49,382 bases of DNA from Bacillus sp. T33-2 (GCF_002860205.1 NZ_PGVB01000032.1:1-49382); one strand, 5' to 3'. Counted from the first letter of the stretch, positions 17,853 through 26,533 are shown. Numbers and translations are program-made. The notes: generated by a model not told the origin, from the letters alone.

Positions 17853-18214
17853 AGCCCAAGTTCCCTCTTTACCACATCAGCCATCTTTTCTTCGACCGCA
17901 TCCTTATTGTTTTCAAAGGCAGGGCCCATAAATGGTTGAGCGGTGGCTTTGCTTGTCCCAAATTCCAGAAAATGACCATAGAATGCGGTACCTTGCTGAT
18001 CAGGTCCAACATGGATCACTCCATCTTTTACATCAGAAACAATAATATTGGCTTTCAACTTCCCAGTCCGGACAGGAACGGTCTCCTGGACTTTCTCTTT
18101 CATAATTTCGGCACCCTCTTGCAGGGCCTTCTCTAAAAGCTGGTTATCCACCGCTTTGCCCATCTGGTCTATTTGCCGCATTAGCTGATCCATGCCCTCG
18201 AGCTTAAAAGACAT
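17849..18214 (-). CDS. HK97 gp10-like head-tail joining protein
   Basis: 121 aa. The family signature PVRTGKL...GPDQ..AFYGHFLEFGT...QPFMGPAF is clear. HK97 gp10/lambda gpZ-like proteins work at tail completion and head joining. Its ATG shares a base with the previous stop codon. Confidence 0.9.
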   Translation of the reverse strand: MSFKLEGMDQLMRQIDQMGKAVDNQLLEKALQEGAEIMKEKVQETVPVRTGKLKANIIVSDVKDGVIHVGPDQQGTAFYGHFLEFGTSKATAQPFMGPAFENNKDAVEEKMADVVKRELGL

Positions 18215-18582
18215 CAGACCACTTCCCTTCCGACAATCAAAAGGAGTCGATTTTCTTCGTTTTCGTTGATCATGGACACAATTTCGAAGTCTCTCTCTTT
18301 GAAAACAATCCTCATATCGCTATTCAAATCGGGTTTGTAACGGATAATAAAAGTGAGAGTGTTTTTGGCCATGGTGGTTGCCGCTTCATAAAACTCGTAA
18401 TTGGAGGTTTTATCCCCCAGCGTTTCGGTGGCTGCCCACACGGTCATAACATCTTTCCAATTAGAGCTGTCATCGACGGGAAAGCCATTCTCATTAGTGG
18501 ATCCTTCTTCAAGCTTCTGTATAGTGATTCTGTGCCTGAAATCAGCTAGATTAATCTTCTTCCGGCGCGCCATCTTCCCCAT
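18214..18582 (-). CDS. Head closure protein (SPP1 gp16-like)
   Basis: 122 aa, with the head-tail adaptor pattern FRHRITIQKLEEGSTNENGFP...W..V.TVWAATETL...Y..A.T. and a C-terminal strand pair ending LLIVGREVV. It seals the connector after packaging. It overlaps the upstream gene by 32 bases. An alternative start is the ATG at 18573, with GGGGAAG just upstream. Confidence 0.85.
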   Translation of the reverse strand: MGKMARRKKINLADFRHRITIQKLEEGSTNENGFPVDDSSNWKDVMTVWAATETLGDKTSNYEFYEAATTMAKNTLTFIIRYKPDLNSDMRIVFKERDFEIVSMINENEENRLLLIVGREVV

Positions 18583-18886
18583 CCGCTTCTTTCAACAGGG
18601 ATTCAATGTGTTTTTTGACGCCTTTCCGGTTTTCCCCGGCTTCCTCTAGTTTAAGAAGTTCCTCCAGCTGCTCGATTGAATGGCTGTCAGAAGTTATGGC
18701 GGCAGCAACTTCGGCAACATTTTGGTCAAGAACGCTGGCCACTGAATTTTCAACCTCATCACCAAGATAGCCACCTTTCCGAAGCTCATCAGCACGTTCC
18801 TGGCTGTCTGTTTCATAAAGCGAATCCACTTCGTATATCTCATGTGTATTTTTATCTTCAAAATGTTCTTTCACGATATATTTCAT
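18551..18886 (-). CDS. Small head-region protein with HeH/Rho-N-like C-terminus
   Basis: 111-aa acidic phage protein. The N-terminus (KYIVKEHFEDKNTHEIYEVDSLYE) resembles a small beta domain found in Gram-positive head-tail regions; residues about 70-98 (IEQLEELLKLEEAGENRKGVKKHIESLL) resemble a HeH/LEM-like helix-extended loop-helix. Role unknown. GGAGCT precedes the ATG. It lies between the gp6-like connector and head closure genes. Confidence 0.65.
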   Translation of the reverse strand: MKYIVKEHFEDKNTHEIYEVDSLYETDSQERADELRKGGYLGDEVENSVASVLDQNVAEVAAAITSDSHSIEQLEELLKLEEAGENRKGVKKHIESLLKEADGEDGAPEED

Positions 18887-18901
18887 GAAAAACAGCTCCT
18901 T

Positions 18902-19165
18902 TTAATAGGTTTTTAGTTTTAAAATAATGGATTGATAAGCTGCATTTAGCTTGTCTATCTTGATACTTGGGTCCCGATTTTCGTAATGAAGGGCTACAAA
19001 AAGCATTACAGCCAGGTCATATCTTTCATCCGGGGTTTCTGCTATTGGGTCCATTACACCCGAGTCCCTTAAATCCTTCTTGGCAGCTTCAACTAAAAGA
19101 GCGAGGATACTATCATCCTCGCTCCCATCGATTCTCAAATAACTCTTTAATAGAGTCATGTCCAT
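18902..19165 (-). CDS. Head-tail connector (gp6-like)
   Basis: About 87 aa, with the gp6-like fold: LLKSYLRIDGSEDDSILALLVEAAKKDL, then PDERYDLAVMLFVALHYENR. It forms the first connector ring under the portal. Start at the ATG 19165 (GGGCGGTG 7 nt upstream) rather than the GTG at 19174 or the ATG at 19159. Confidence 0.85.
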   Translation of the reverse strand: MDMTLLKSYLRIDGSEDDSILALLVEAAKKDLRDSGVMDPIAETPDERYDLAVMLFVALHYENRDPSIKIDKLNAAYQSIILKLKTY

Positions 19166-19180
19166 AATCAGCACCGCCCA

Positions 19181-19357
19181 TTAGGATGAGGCAATAATTC
19201 CAACCTTACGTAGCGCTGCAAGTATCTCATTTTGTTTTGTGGCAATTTGTGCAGCAGTTGCAGTGGCCGGGTCGCCATGATTGGCAATTGCTTGCGATTG
19301 CACGCCATCTTTGGTGATTTTTCCTCCAGGTGTGAGATTTATCTCGTTAACGTACAT
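19181..19357 (-). CDS. 58-aa head-fibre-like protein
   Basis: Short gene between capsid and connector, with GGCGGTGA upstream of its ATG. The pattern 'LTPGGKITKDG...PATATAAQIATKQNEILAALRKVGII' resembles small proteins annotated as head fibre in Gram-positive siphophages. Possibly a capsid decoration; not certain. Confidence 0.65.
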   Translation of the reverse strand: MYVNEINLTPGGKITKDGVQSQAIANHGDPATATAAQIATKQNEILAALRKVGIIASS

Positions 19358-19380
19358 GATAGTTCACCGCCCTAATTTTA

Positions 19381-20526
19381 TTAAACGACTGGAGTTACTT
19401 GTGCAATACGGAACGCTGATTTTAATAGAATTTGGTGATCCAGATACGCTGTCAGCACAAAATCTTCAATACCGGTGCGTACATTTTTGTCCCTTTCATA
19501 AGTAACAGGGAGGTCGTAGTTGAAGTGTGAATACCTGAAATCACCCACAATTGGATCAACCGCAGCATCAGAAAATTCAACTGGCTTACCCAATACCTGT
19601 TCCGGTTGTGCGCTATACAGTGGTTGATTACCATTGGCTAAAGTTTCAATAATGTCGGAATAATCCGTGTAGCGCATCATGATTTTTGCGTTATCACGAT
19701 AATCTTCATGTAAATCCGCAATGGCAGCCTTAATCGCTTTATATTTATTTTCTGCGTTCACAACCTTGATAGCATTCTGAGCGGAATAAAAAGACATGTG
19801 CTCTTCTCCAGCTTTCGGAGTTGTGGTGAAAGCAACTTTCTTCTCCTTTGCAGCAAGACCGCTTTCTAAAGCCCTTTCTACTGTTTCAACCAGGTTTGTA
19901 TCCGTGCCACGAATGATTGTTTCAGACACAGGGGCAAACACTTTAAATTTATGACGGCCAAACTTAGCAACATCGCCAGTAGCCTTTAGTTCCTTTGCTG
20001 TTTCTGTATCTGCGATGAAGTCATCGTCATCTAATGTGAAGGAGATTTTTGGAATTTCAAGGTTCACTTCATTTGTAAAAGTTGAGATTTCGCGCAAAGG
20101 GTTTTTGACAAACGGCTCATGAAGAAGCTGATTTACCATTGTTGTGGGTAGTAACTTTTCTCCACCAGTATTGTTACGGTCACCGAGAGCAGCACGCGCA
20201 TCTTCTGACATAGGACGGTTTTGCATAGTCGCACGAATCATCTCCGCTTTAGCAGCGATAATTTTGGCTTTTGGGTCCTCAACACCGTTTAAAATGCCGT
20301 TTTTTTGCTTGTTTTCGAATTCCTGGCGTTGTTTGGCTTCCAACTCGTCATGCTGTGTTTTAAGAATGTTAAAACGTTCTTGCAGATCGACCTTCTTGGC
20401 TTTTAAGTCCTGGACTTCTGAAATCGGTGTATTCGGATCGCCAGCCTTGGCAACGATATCACTTTCTGCTTTAGCAAGCTGATCCCCAACAGTTTTTAGG
20501 CTCATTTTCAATTCGTATAAAGTCAT
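19381..20526 (-). CDS. Major capsid protein, HK97 fold, with N-terminal delta domain
   Basis: 381 aa. The first about 85 residues are a charged coiled coil (the delta/scaffold domain, removed by the protease in relatives), followed by the HK97 coat fold: N-arm, E-loop (FIADTETAKELKATGD), spine helix and A-domain (DPIVGDFRYSHFNYDLPV). It directly follows the ClpP-like protease with a 4-base overlap (ATGA). Builds the icosahedral head. Confidence 0.95.
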   Translation of the reverse strand: MTLYELKMSLKTVGDQLAKAESDIVAKAGDPNTPISEVQDLKAKKVDLQERFNILKTQHDELEAKQRQEFENKQKNGILNGVEDPKAKIIAAKAEMIRATMQNRPMSEDARAALGDRNNTGGEKLLPTTMVNQLLHEPFVKNPLREISTFTNEVNLEIPKISFTLDDDDFIADTETAKELKATGDVAKFGRHKFKVFAPVSETIIRGTDTNLVETVERALESGLAAKEKKVAFTTTPKAGEEHMSFYSAQNAIKVVNAENKYKAIKAAIADLHEDYRDNAKIMMRYTDYSDIIETLANGNQPLYSAQPEQVLGKPVEFSDAAVDPIVGDFRYSHFNYDLPVTYERDKNVRTGIEDFVLTAYLDHQILLKSAFRIAQVTPVV

Positions 20527-21293
20527 CGATTTAATCCCCCTAAGATTAAGTTTGTAGTTTCAAGATTTGATCTGGCTTCTTCAATCAGCTTTTTTCTCAA
20601 TTCTTGCTCATTTTTGCTGTTTTTCGGGTCATTTTTTGGCTTTTCCGACCCGTTTTCAGCGATTTCCAGTAGATTCTTCGGTGTATTTTTAAATTTGGAG
20701 AGAATGTCCTTATTAGCGCAGGCAGCAATTTCTATGGATTCTTCGATAACATCACAAAGTCCATAATTAAAACATTCTTGAGCCGTCAACCAGGTTTCCT
20801 TGTCTAACAAGTCGATGAGCGTGTCGCGGTCAAGCTTGTCGCCAGCTTTTGACAGATACGTCGTGATCATACTTTCGCGCATTTTATCCAGATCATCTGC
20901 TATTTTTCTTAGCTCATTTGCATTCCCCCAGGTGTAAGTCCATGGATTGTGGATCATCATCATTGCATTTTGGGGCATAAAAATAGTGTCACCGCTCATG
21001 GCGATCACACTGGCAATCGATGCTCCTAAGCCATCGATATAAACATTCTTTTTTGCTTTGTGCCTTTTTAAAATGCTATAAATTGCACTTCCTTGATGGA
21101 CAGAACCCCCGGGTGAATTAATGTAAAGCTTGAGCTCATCAATTTCTCCAAGAGCATCCAATTCATCTTTAAAGCTTTTTGCATTGTGGTCTTCGGGAAA
21201 CTCTTCCCAGCGATACGTTACAATATCGCCGTAAATGTACAATTCCCCGACATTTGGCTCTGCCGCAGCTTTAAATTCCCATTTTATCGTCAA
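20523..21293 (-). CDS. ClpP-like head maturation protease
   Basis: 256-aa serine protease of the ClpP fold, used to trim the capsid delta domain. The nucleophile is Ser92 in LGASIAS, the His is His115 in MMMIHNP and the oxyanion stretch is YINSPGGSV (residues 58-65). A variable C-terminal tail of about 70 residues has a PKNDPKNSKNEQ linker and a helix. It overlaps portal and capsid genes by ATGA junctions. Confidence 0.92.
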   Translation of the reverse strand: MTIKWEFKAAAEPNVGELYIYGDIVTYRWEEFPEDHNAKSFKDELDALGEIDELKLYINSPGGSVHQGSAIYSILKRHKAKKNVYIDGLGASIASVIAMSGDTIFMPQNAMMMIHNPWTYTWGNANELRKIADDLDKMRESMITTYLSKAGDKLDRDTLIDLLDKETWLTAQECFNYGLCDVIEESIEIAACANKDILSKFKNTPKNLLEIAENGSEKPKNDPKNSKNEQELRKKLIEEARSNLETTNLILGGLNR

Positions 21294-22540
21294 TTTTCAC
21301 CACCTCCTTTCAAGTTTTGTTGGCTACCTTCACTTGTTGAGGTGGCTTTTCGTTCTGCTGGATCCATATCAACCGGATACAGGTCACCGCTTATCCAAAG
21401 TTTTGCCGCGTTACCGCCAATAGGTGGCAAGTCCTCCCATTCTCTAACTTCATCAGGACTATAAATACTGGATCGCACGCCTTTGAAATATGCTTCCATT
21501 TGGGTAGCTGTATCAGCGCGCAGGAGAGCTTTCAGGTTGAATTTATAGTAATATCCAGCCCTTCGTTCCTCTTTCGTAAGCATTTTTCGATTAAATTCCT
21601 GTTCGTACTGCCTGACGACCGGAAGCAGCGTTCCTTTGACGAACTCCAGGGATAACTGCTCCATACTAGAAAAGCTCGCGCCCTCTGTTTCACCTAACAT
21701 ATAAGCCGGCATATTGTACACACTAGCAACACGGGTGCGGGTAATCCTTTCAACCTCAAAAACTTTCGTATTGATGAATTCTTGTTCCAACTGATCAATA
21801 TCAACACCGGGTTCTTGGAATAGAATGCCTCCATTTTCCTTGTAAAAGGTCCTGAAATTCTCCACGACCTCTTTTTTCTTTTCCGGGCTGACATTAGCTC
21901 CGTATTTCAAAATGAAAGATGCTTTCGCCCCATCCATTTGCTCCAGACTAAACTTCCGAACTTCACCATCAAATTCGATTGTATTTTGCAAAACATCAAT
22001 CGGGCTGATCCCTTTCCATCCGAAACCGTGGATGTGCTTAAAATGGAGAATATCCATGTTGTGGACGTAGTATGTTTGCTTTGTCCCCCGGATTTCATAC
22101 CATAATTCCATGTTTTTATCGTCAAAAATGGGGCTTACTCGGGCTGGATCGATGATATGCAGCGATTCAACCTTAAAGTTATAACCATAAATTTTAATAG
22201 CATAGCTGTTACCCGCCGTATCCCTGAGCACTTCCAAATTCCTGATAAAGTCAAAGGCCGTCATGTTCGGATTTGGAGAGTTTGCCAGTAAATCCGATTC
22301 GTCTGTATTAACTGGCGAGAAATCCTTGTACAGCTTCAGAGGCAGACTCGCCATAGCGTTTGAAAGCCTGGAAACAGCTGAAAAAATGGTCTCGTTTGTC
22401 GCTAAAGTGTTGTTTCCTTTGCCCATGAAAATGTTTCTCGGAATAAACCATTTACTAAAGTCAAAACCGGGGCCCACATATGGATTGGTCACCGCAGCAT
22501 AATATATATTTTTCACCCGTTGCCATAATCCAACTTTCAA
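21290..22540 (-). CDS. Portal protein, HK97/SPP1-like family
   Basis: 416 aa. Portal family signs: NETIFSAVSRLSNAMASLPLKLYKD, NPNMTAFDFI, DILHFKHIHGFGWKGISPIDVL and the C-terminal wing to barrel helix GVRSSIYSPDEVREWEDLPPIGG. It forms the 12-subunit DNA gate at the capsid vertex. The start is TTG, strongly supported by GGGGGTGAT upstream. Confidence 0.95.
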   Translation of the reverse strand: MKVGLWQRVKNIYYAAVTNPYVGPGFDFSKWFIPRNIFMGKGNNTLATNETIFSAVSRLSNAMASLPLKLYKDFSPVNTDESDLLANSPNPNMTAFDFIRNLEVLRDTAGNSYAIKIYGYNFKVESLHIIDPARVSPIFDDKNMELWYEIRGTKQTYYVHNMDILHFKHIHGFGWKGISPIDVLQNTIEFDGEVRKFSLEQMDGAKASFILKYGANVSPEKKKEVVENFRTFYKENGGILFQEPGVDIDQLEQEFINTKVFEVERITRTRVASVYNMPAYMLGETEGASFSSMEQLSLEFVKGTLLPVVRQYEQEFNRKMLTKEERRAGYYYKFNLKALLRADTATQMEAYFKGVRSSIYSPDEVREWEDLPPIGGNAAKLWISGDLYPVDMDPAERKATSTSEGSQQNLKGGGEN

Positions 22541-22551
22541 TGTATCACCCC

Positions 22552-24237
22552 CTAACCCAACAATTCTTTTAAGCTAATCACTTCGATATTTCCGTCACCC
22601 GGTGGTTGAGCCAACTGCTGCATGACATGTACATGGGAATTGAGCAGGGCAGCAAAACCGTCTATCTTCCGGTACCGGCTTTGTTTTGCCGGCAGCCAGT
22701 TACGATTTCGATCCTCAACCAGTTTGACGTTGTTGATGTACCAGCGTAATAATTTGTTTTTGTTAAAAATCACTTTACCATCCAGGAATAACTCTTTTAA
22801 ATCCTTCAAAGGACCACTGAGCGTAAGGGCTCCCTGCCGGACAACTTCCATAGCAAAACCATAGGACTCTAATTCTTTTACCAGCCGGAATGCTTTTGCT
22901 GGGTCATAGGCAATTTTCTCGATGCTGAATCTTTTGGACTGTTCGACAAACCAGTCGTAAACATCATCATGTTTCACATAATCACCCTTGACGATCGTGA
23001 GAAGGCCGGCTTCCTCAAATTCCTTATAATTGATCCCCTCATTATCGGCTTTCACCTTTTTCTCAGGGATCCAGGAATGAGACAGCACAAATACCTCTCC
23101 CGTTTCCGGCAGAGGGAATTCAAGTGATGCGCTTGTAAAGTCCTCAGTTTCCGATAAGTCAAAGCCGCCGATACAATTTCGGCCTTCAAGTGTGGAAATG
23201 TCCAGACATTTCTCATTTCGCTTTATTACCTCGAAATCCAGGAATGATTGCTCGTCCGACTGGACAAAAATATTCAGACGTTTGGTGATGAAGTCGTTTC
23301 TTTCGGCCGGGATATGTTTCCGGGATTCCCATTCTTCAATCAGTGTTTCAAGTTTTAAAGTAACACCCAAGTTCGGATTCGCCTTAATCCAGTTTTCCGG
23401 ATTTTCAATGTCGTCTCCAGGATCCAATTCGGCCATAAAATAAAAGACGCGCTCATCACTGATGACACCCTCCAGCACATCAGACGCCTTATCGTAATAA
23501 TCGATTAGAGGACCATCCAGCTGGTAACCGGCTGTTGTTATATATAAAAGGAGTGGCTGCTGCCGGGCTCCTGTACTATTCTTGATAACGTTGATCAGCT
23601 TATAGTTTTTGTATTCGTGGATTTCGTCGAACACACCGAAGCTACAGTTTTTACCGTCCATCTTCTTACTGTCTGTGGCCAACGGCAAAATTTTCGACAT
23701 GGTCCGGCCATAACGGATTTCATGGAGCGTTTCATCGAAGTGCCGGTTAAGCAGGGGAGAAGATTTAACCATCGCTTTGCATTCATCAAAAACTTCCCTG
23801 GCCTGCTCTTTAGAATTGGCCAGCTGGTAGACCCGTGCCCCATTTTCCCCGTCCTTCGAACCCATATACAGGGATAATCCGGAAACAAGCGTTGATTTCC
23901 CGTTTTTTCGACCAACAAAAATAAGGCCCTCCTTGAAGCGCCTTAGTCCTGTCTTTTTATGAACCCATCCGAATAATGATCCTACTATGAAGTGCTGCCA
24001 TGGCTGCAGTTCCAATTTATCGAAATCGCCCTGCGATGGTTTGCAAAAGCGTTGAATATAATCAACAGGACGATAGCCTTTTTCCTCGTCGAACACCCAT
24101 GGAAATTTATCCGTTCCTTGCCTCTCCAGGTCATTCAGGTGGCGCTGGCAGGCGAGATATACTTTCTTTGAAGCTATGATGATATGTGAGGTAACACCAA
24201 CCGCATAATCAGTTGTTAATAACTCAGAAGTTTTCAA
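22552..24237 (-). CDS. terL: Terminase large subunit
   Basis: About 561-573 aa motor and nuclease of packaging. ATPase: Walker A-like VGRKNGKST, Walker B-like FGVFDEIHEY and a C-motif-like LLYITTAG segment. The C-terminal nuclease shows GGFDLSETEDFTSA and a later IAYDPAKAF Asp. TTG at 24237 (GGGTGAT upstream) is my preferred start; an upstream alternative is 24273. It overlaps the small subunit gene by about 14 bases. Confidence 0.95.
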   Translation of the reverse strand: MKTSELLTTDYAVGVTSHIIIASKKVYLACQRHLNDLERQGTDKFPWVFDEEKGYRPVDYIQRFCKPSQGDFDKLELQPWQHFIVGSLFGWVHKKTGLRRFKEGLIFVGRKNGKSTLVSGLSLYMGSKDGENGARVYQLANSKEQAREVFDECKAMVKSSPLLNRHFDETLHEIRYGRTMSKILPLATDSKKMDGKNCSFGVFDEIHEYKNYKLINVIKNSTGARQQPLLLYITTAGYQLDGPLIDYYDKASDVLEGVISDERVFYFMAELDPGDDIENPENWIKANPNLGVTLKLETLIEEWESRKHIPAERNDFITKRLNIFVQSDEQSFLDFEVIKRNEKCLDISTLEGRNCIGGFDLSETEDFTSASLEFPLPETGEVFVLSHSWIPEKKVKADNEGINYKEFEEAGLLTIVKGDYVKHDDVYDWFVEQSKRFSIEKIAYDPAKAFRLVKELESYGFAMEVVRQGALTLSGPLKDLKELFLDGKVIFNKNKLLRWYINNVKLVEDRNRNWLPAKQSRYRKIDGFAALLNSHVHVMQQLAQPPGDGNIEVISLKELLG

Positions 24238-24598
24238 AAGGATCACCCGAACCACCGTCAGGGTCGGTTTCAACTACACTGGACACTTTTCTATCCGAGG
24301 CAGGGGTAAGCTTTAATTCCGCCTGAAGCTTGCGTTGCTGTTCGACTATCTTCAGGATCTTGTCGACCGATTTGTTTTCACGGAACATTTCCTGTGAACC
24401 GTTTTTAAACAGCTCGACAGACCCACGTACCCTGATATCTTCAATTGCATCCTGCTTCAACTGCTCCAATAAAACCATGTTATCGACCAGCATAATTGTT
24501 CGTTCACTCAAGTTGCTGTCGATTCTAAGCTCCTCAACGATAATTTGAAACAGCTTCTTGGCCTCGCGATTTTTTATGTTTTTTTTCGGCTTGAACAT
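24224..24598 (-). CDS. terS: Terminase small subunit, P27 family
   Basis: 124 aa. The P27-family layout is visible: helical N-terminal half (KLFQIIVEELRIDSNLSERTIMLVDNMVLL), DIRVRGSVELFKNG and a KSVDKILKIVEQQRKLQAELKLTPASDR helix, with an acidic C-terminus that overlaps the large subunit start. It should recognise the packaging site immediately upstream. Confidence 0.9.
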   Translation of the reverse strand: MFKPKKNIKNREAKKLFQIIVEELRIDSNLSERTIMLVDNMVLLEQLKQDAIEDIRVRGSVELFKNGSQEMFRENKSVDKILKIVEQQRKLQAELKLTPASDRKVSSVVETDPDGGSGDPFENF

Positions 24599-24620
24599 GG
24601 CACCCCCCCCTCATATAGAA

Positions 24621-24665
24621 AATTGGTCCGCGTCGAAAAGTGTGGGGCCCTCCTCCGGTCCAATT
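24621..24665. other. Candidate cos site region
   Basis: Intergenic 100-bp segment between the HNH gene and terS, with GC-rich sequence and a near-perfect inverted repeat: AATTGG-T-CCG (24621-24630) facing CGG-T-CCAATT (24656-24665), around GTGGGGCCCTCC. An A/T tract follows. Phages with an HNH enzyme beside terS usually cut at cos here (HK97 order). The exact nick positions cannot be read from the sequence. Confidence 0.45.
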
Positions 24666-24699
24666 TTTTAAAAAAATTTAAAATTTTGGCCAGGGGGGC

Positions 24700-25428
24700 T
24701 TAGACCAGTTCGAGCGCTTCGAGTTTTCGCTGGTAAAACTCTTGACAGCTGTCGAACACTGTCGACGGGATTCGACGCTCTTGCAAGTTGATTCGATTGA
24801 TGCAGACTTCGCGGTCCGTGTCGACGAGCAGGAACTTGGCGCCGGCCATCTCAAGGTGGAACCATTCCTCATCTGTAAGCTTGGTCCTTATGACAAACAA
24901 CCTATTGAACTTGTACCGTTTAGTCCGGATGTTCTTGACAGTATCCTTTAGCATATCGTTGATGATCGGCACAGCCTTGTCAGCATTGCCTGTCCTATCG
25001 TGACCGTCCTTGAATGTCATCGCCGTTATGAATCTATCTAAATCAAACACCAGGTCAAGCGGTTCGAATATGGACTGGACGAATGTAGTCTTGCCTGATG
25101 CTGGATAACCAAGTACGGTATAGATCCCACGCTCTAGCTTTACGAATCCTTTCTCTGGGTGCTTACGGTTATGGCAAGAGTGGCACAGACTTTCCAGGTT
25201 ATCAGGATCCAGTGCCATGTCCCAATCATTAAGCAGCTCAACAATGTGGTGAACCAGGTCAGCTGGTGTTACCTTCTTGTTCCTGTAGCATTCTTGGCAC
25301 AGGTAATGGTCACGCCTGAGCACTACATCCCTGCACTTCTCCCAGGCTGTGCTCTTATAGAAAGCACGGGCTTCCTGGTTGCGTTTGTATTTGTCATAGT
25401 GTTGCTGGTTATTCATTTTCCTAACCAT
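24700..25428 (-). CDS. HNH endonuclease fused to a P-loop NTPase domain
   Basis: About 242 aa. Residues 20-90 form an HNH nuclease with two CxxC pairs (CQEC, CHSC), LVHHIVELLNDWDMALDPDNLESLCHSCHNRKH. HNH enzymes in this place help the terminase cut cos. Residues 100-240 are a P-loop domain (GYPASGKTT Walker A), similar in type to small kinases or AAA proteins. Single-domain HNH proteins of about 100-130 aa are the usual form, so the fusion is unusual. Start 25428 or the ATG at 25416. Confidence 0.85.
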   Translation of the reverse strand: MVRKMNNQQHYDKYKRNQEARAFYKSTAWEKCRDVVLRRDHYLCQECYRNKKVTPADLVHHIVELLNDWDMALDPDNLESLCHSCHNRKHPEKGFVKLERGIYTVLGYPASGKTTFVQSIFEPLDLVFDLDRFITAMTFKDGHDRTGNADKAVPIINDMLKDTVKNIRTKRYKFNRLFVIRTKLTDEEWFHLEMAGAKFLLVDTDREVCINRINLQERRIPSTVFDSCQEFYQRKLEALELV

Positions 25429-25616
25429 TTCATTACTGTATGTTTTATGAGTACAGCAATAAGTCTCGGATACTGATACAATTTAAATAAGTATTCCTTA
25501 TGCGCTGCCTTCCACATAATGAATGGCCAGCCGTACCATTTTATTGATAAAGACATGTGAACAGCTAAACCTCTATTCGCTGGATTCATTAAGTAGTAAC
25601 AAGGAAGCCAAGACAT
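25413..25616 (-). CDS. 67-aa small basic hydrophobic protein
   Basis: Unknown. AAAGGAG about 10 nt before the ATG at 25616 supports it; the earlier ATG at 25655 lacks a Shine-Dalgarno sequence. It is aromatic and Leu-rich (MSWLPCYYL... WYGWPFIMWK) without a clear membrane span, and overlaps the first codons of the HNH gene, so it may mainly couple translation. Confidence 0.4.
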   Translation of the reverse strand: MSWLPCYYLMNPANRGLAVHMSLSIKWYGWPFIMWKAAHKEYLFKLYQYPRLIAVLIKHTVMKWLGK

Positions 25617-25708
25617 GTCACAACAACTCCTTTGTATTTTTTTTTGATATTTCATGAAGGAAAATGTAACTATCTGTCAAACTATAATAAACAGAAGGGG
25701 GTGCTATA

Positions 25709-26146
25709 ATGTTTAGTAACTATGAAGAACTACAAAAATATCTTCTTGGCTATAAATCAGGTCAACAAGTTGAACATTTATTGTCGTCACTATCGGATTA
25801 TACTGATATAGAGGGTTTTATAGTTAAGGATAGCGATATGGATAACAACCCTGCGACAATAGATTTAATAATGGTTACGACAAAGGTGTTGGTCGAAGCA
25901 ACTGTGGTGATTGACAATAAACTCGCAGCAAATAATAACTTTACACTCAAAACCAGAAAGCTAAAGGACATCCTATCTAAAGAAGTAAGTTTGTCAAACC
26001 ACGGTAATCTTGACAATCCGGTATTTAAAACACTTACTTATGCCTTTCAATTTAAGGATGGGTACGTATTAACTTTGAGTAATGCGACAAAGTATACAGA
26101 CAAGGAATCTTTAGTTCAGCTAGCGCAATACATCCTTCATTCATAA
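25709..26146 (+). CDS. 145-aa orphan plus-strand gene (moron-like)
   Basis: Unknown protein in the opposite orientation to all surrounding late genes. GGGGGTG lies 7 nt before the ATG; a TATAAT box is at 25683-25688, but its -35 is not clear. A strong terminator follows. Own promoter, own terminator and AT-rich codons are the signs of a lysogenic (moron) gene. No recognised domain: it has strand/helix sequence with an Asp-rich N-terminal half, no Cys, and no membrane segment. Confidence 0.7.
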   Translation: MFSNYEELQKYLLGYKSGQQVEHLLSSLSDYTDIEGFIVKDSDMDNNPATIDLIMVTTKVLVEATVVIDNKLAANNNFTLKTRKLKDILSKEVSLSNHGNLDNPVFKTLTYAFQFKDGYVLTLSNATKYTDKESLVQLAQYILHS

Positions 26147-26163
26147 AAATGAATAACCATATA

Positions 26164-26191
26164 AGGGATGCAATTATGCATCTCTTTTTTC
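26164..26191 (+). terminator. Terminator for the orphan plus-strand gene
   Basis: Nine-base stem AGGGATGCA/TGCATCTCT (one G-T pair) around ATTA followed by T6. It is 17 bases after the stop codon of the orphan gene. Confidence 0.8.
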
Positions 26192-26375
26192 ATCTTCTCC
26201 TCACAGCGCCATACCTCCTGACATACGTGTCACGATTCAATCCCATGATCTCTTCCCAATCCTTTCGGGTAAGACCGTGTTCATTTTTCCAAGCGCTTGG
26301 AGTTTTATTGCCGGCTGCTTTCAATTGGTTAAGCTTCTGTTTTTGTTCTCTGGTTAAGTGATCAACTAATTTCAT
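26190..26375 (-). CDS. 61-aa small phage protein with helical DNA-binding-like end
   Basis: Unknown basic helical protein. The sequence HGLTRKDWEEIMGLNRDTYVRRYG reads like a recognition helix pair of a small phage regulator, but no HTH assignment is secure. GGGGGAG about 6 nt upstream supports the ATG. It is downstream of a terminator and lies in the late region near the terminase genes. Confidence 0.55.
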   Translation of the reverse strand: MKLVDHLTREQKQKLNQLKAAGNKTPSAWKNEHGLTRKDWEEIMGLNRDTYVRRYGAVRRR

Positions 26376-26391
26376 CTCCTACTCCCCCAAA

Positions 26392-26420
26392 TAAAAAAGC
26401 ACCTGATTTAATCAAGTGCC
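26392..26420 (-). terminator. Terminator before the 61-aa gene
   Basis: Minus strand GCAC-TTGAT/ATCA-GGTGC hairpin with one mismatch followed by T6. It lies before the 61-aa gene's start, so it ends something transcribed leftward from upstream, though no gene is found between this and the next terminator. Confidence 0.7.
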
Positions 26421-26435
26421 CGACATATATCTTTA

Positions 26436-26459
26436 TTTCTTTTCTTTTCTTTTCTTTTG
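26436..26459. repeat. TTTTC simple sequence repeat
   Basis: Four to five tandem TTTTC units; on the transcribed minus strand it is an AAAAG tract upstream of the terminator at 26392-26420. Slip-prone. Confidence 0.7.
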
Positions 26460-26533
26460 TGTACTTATTGCAGTATGAATGTAAACATTAACTTACTAAA
26501 TGTGTGCCATAACAATGGTTTATGTATTCAACA

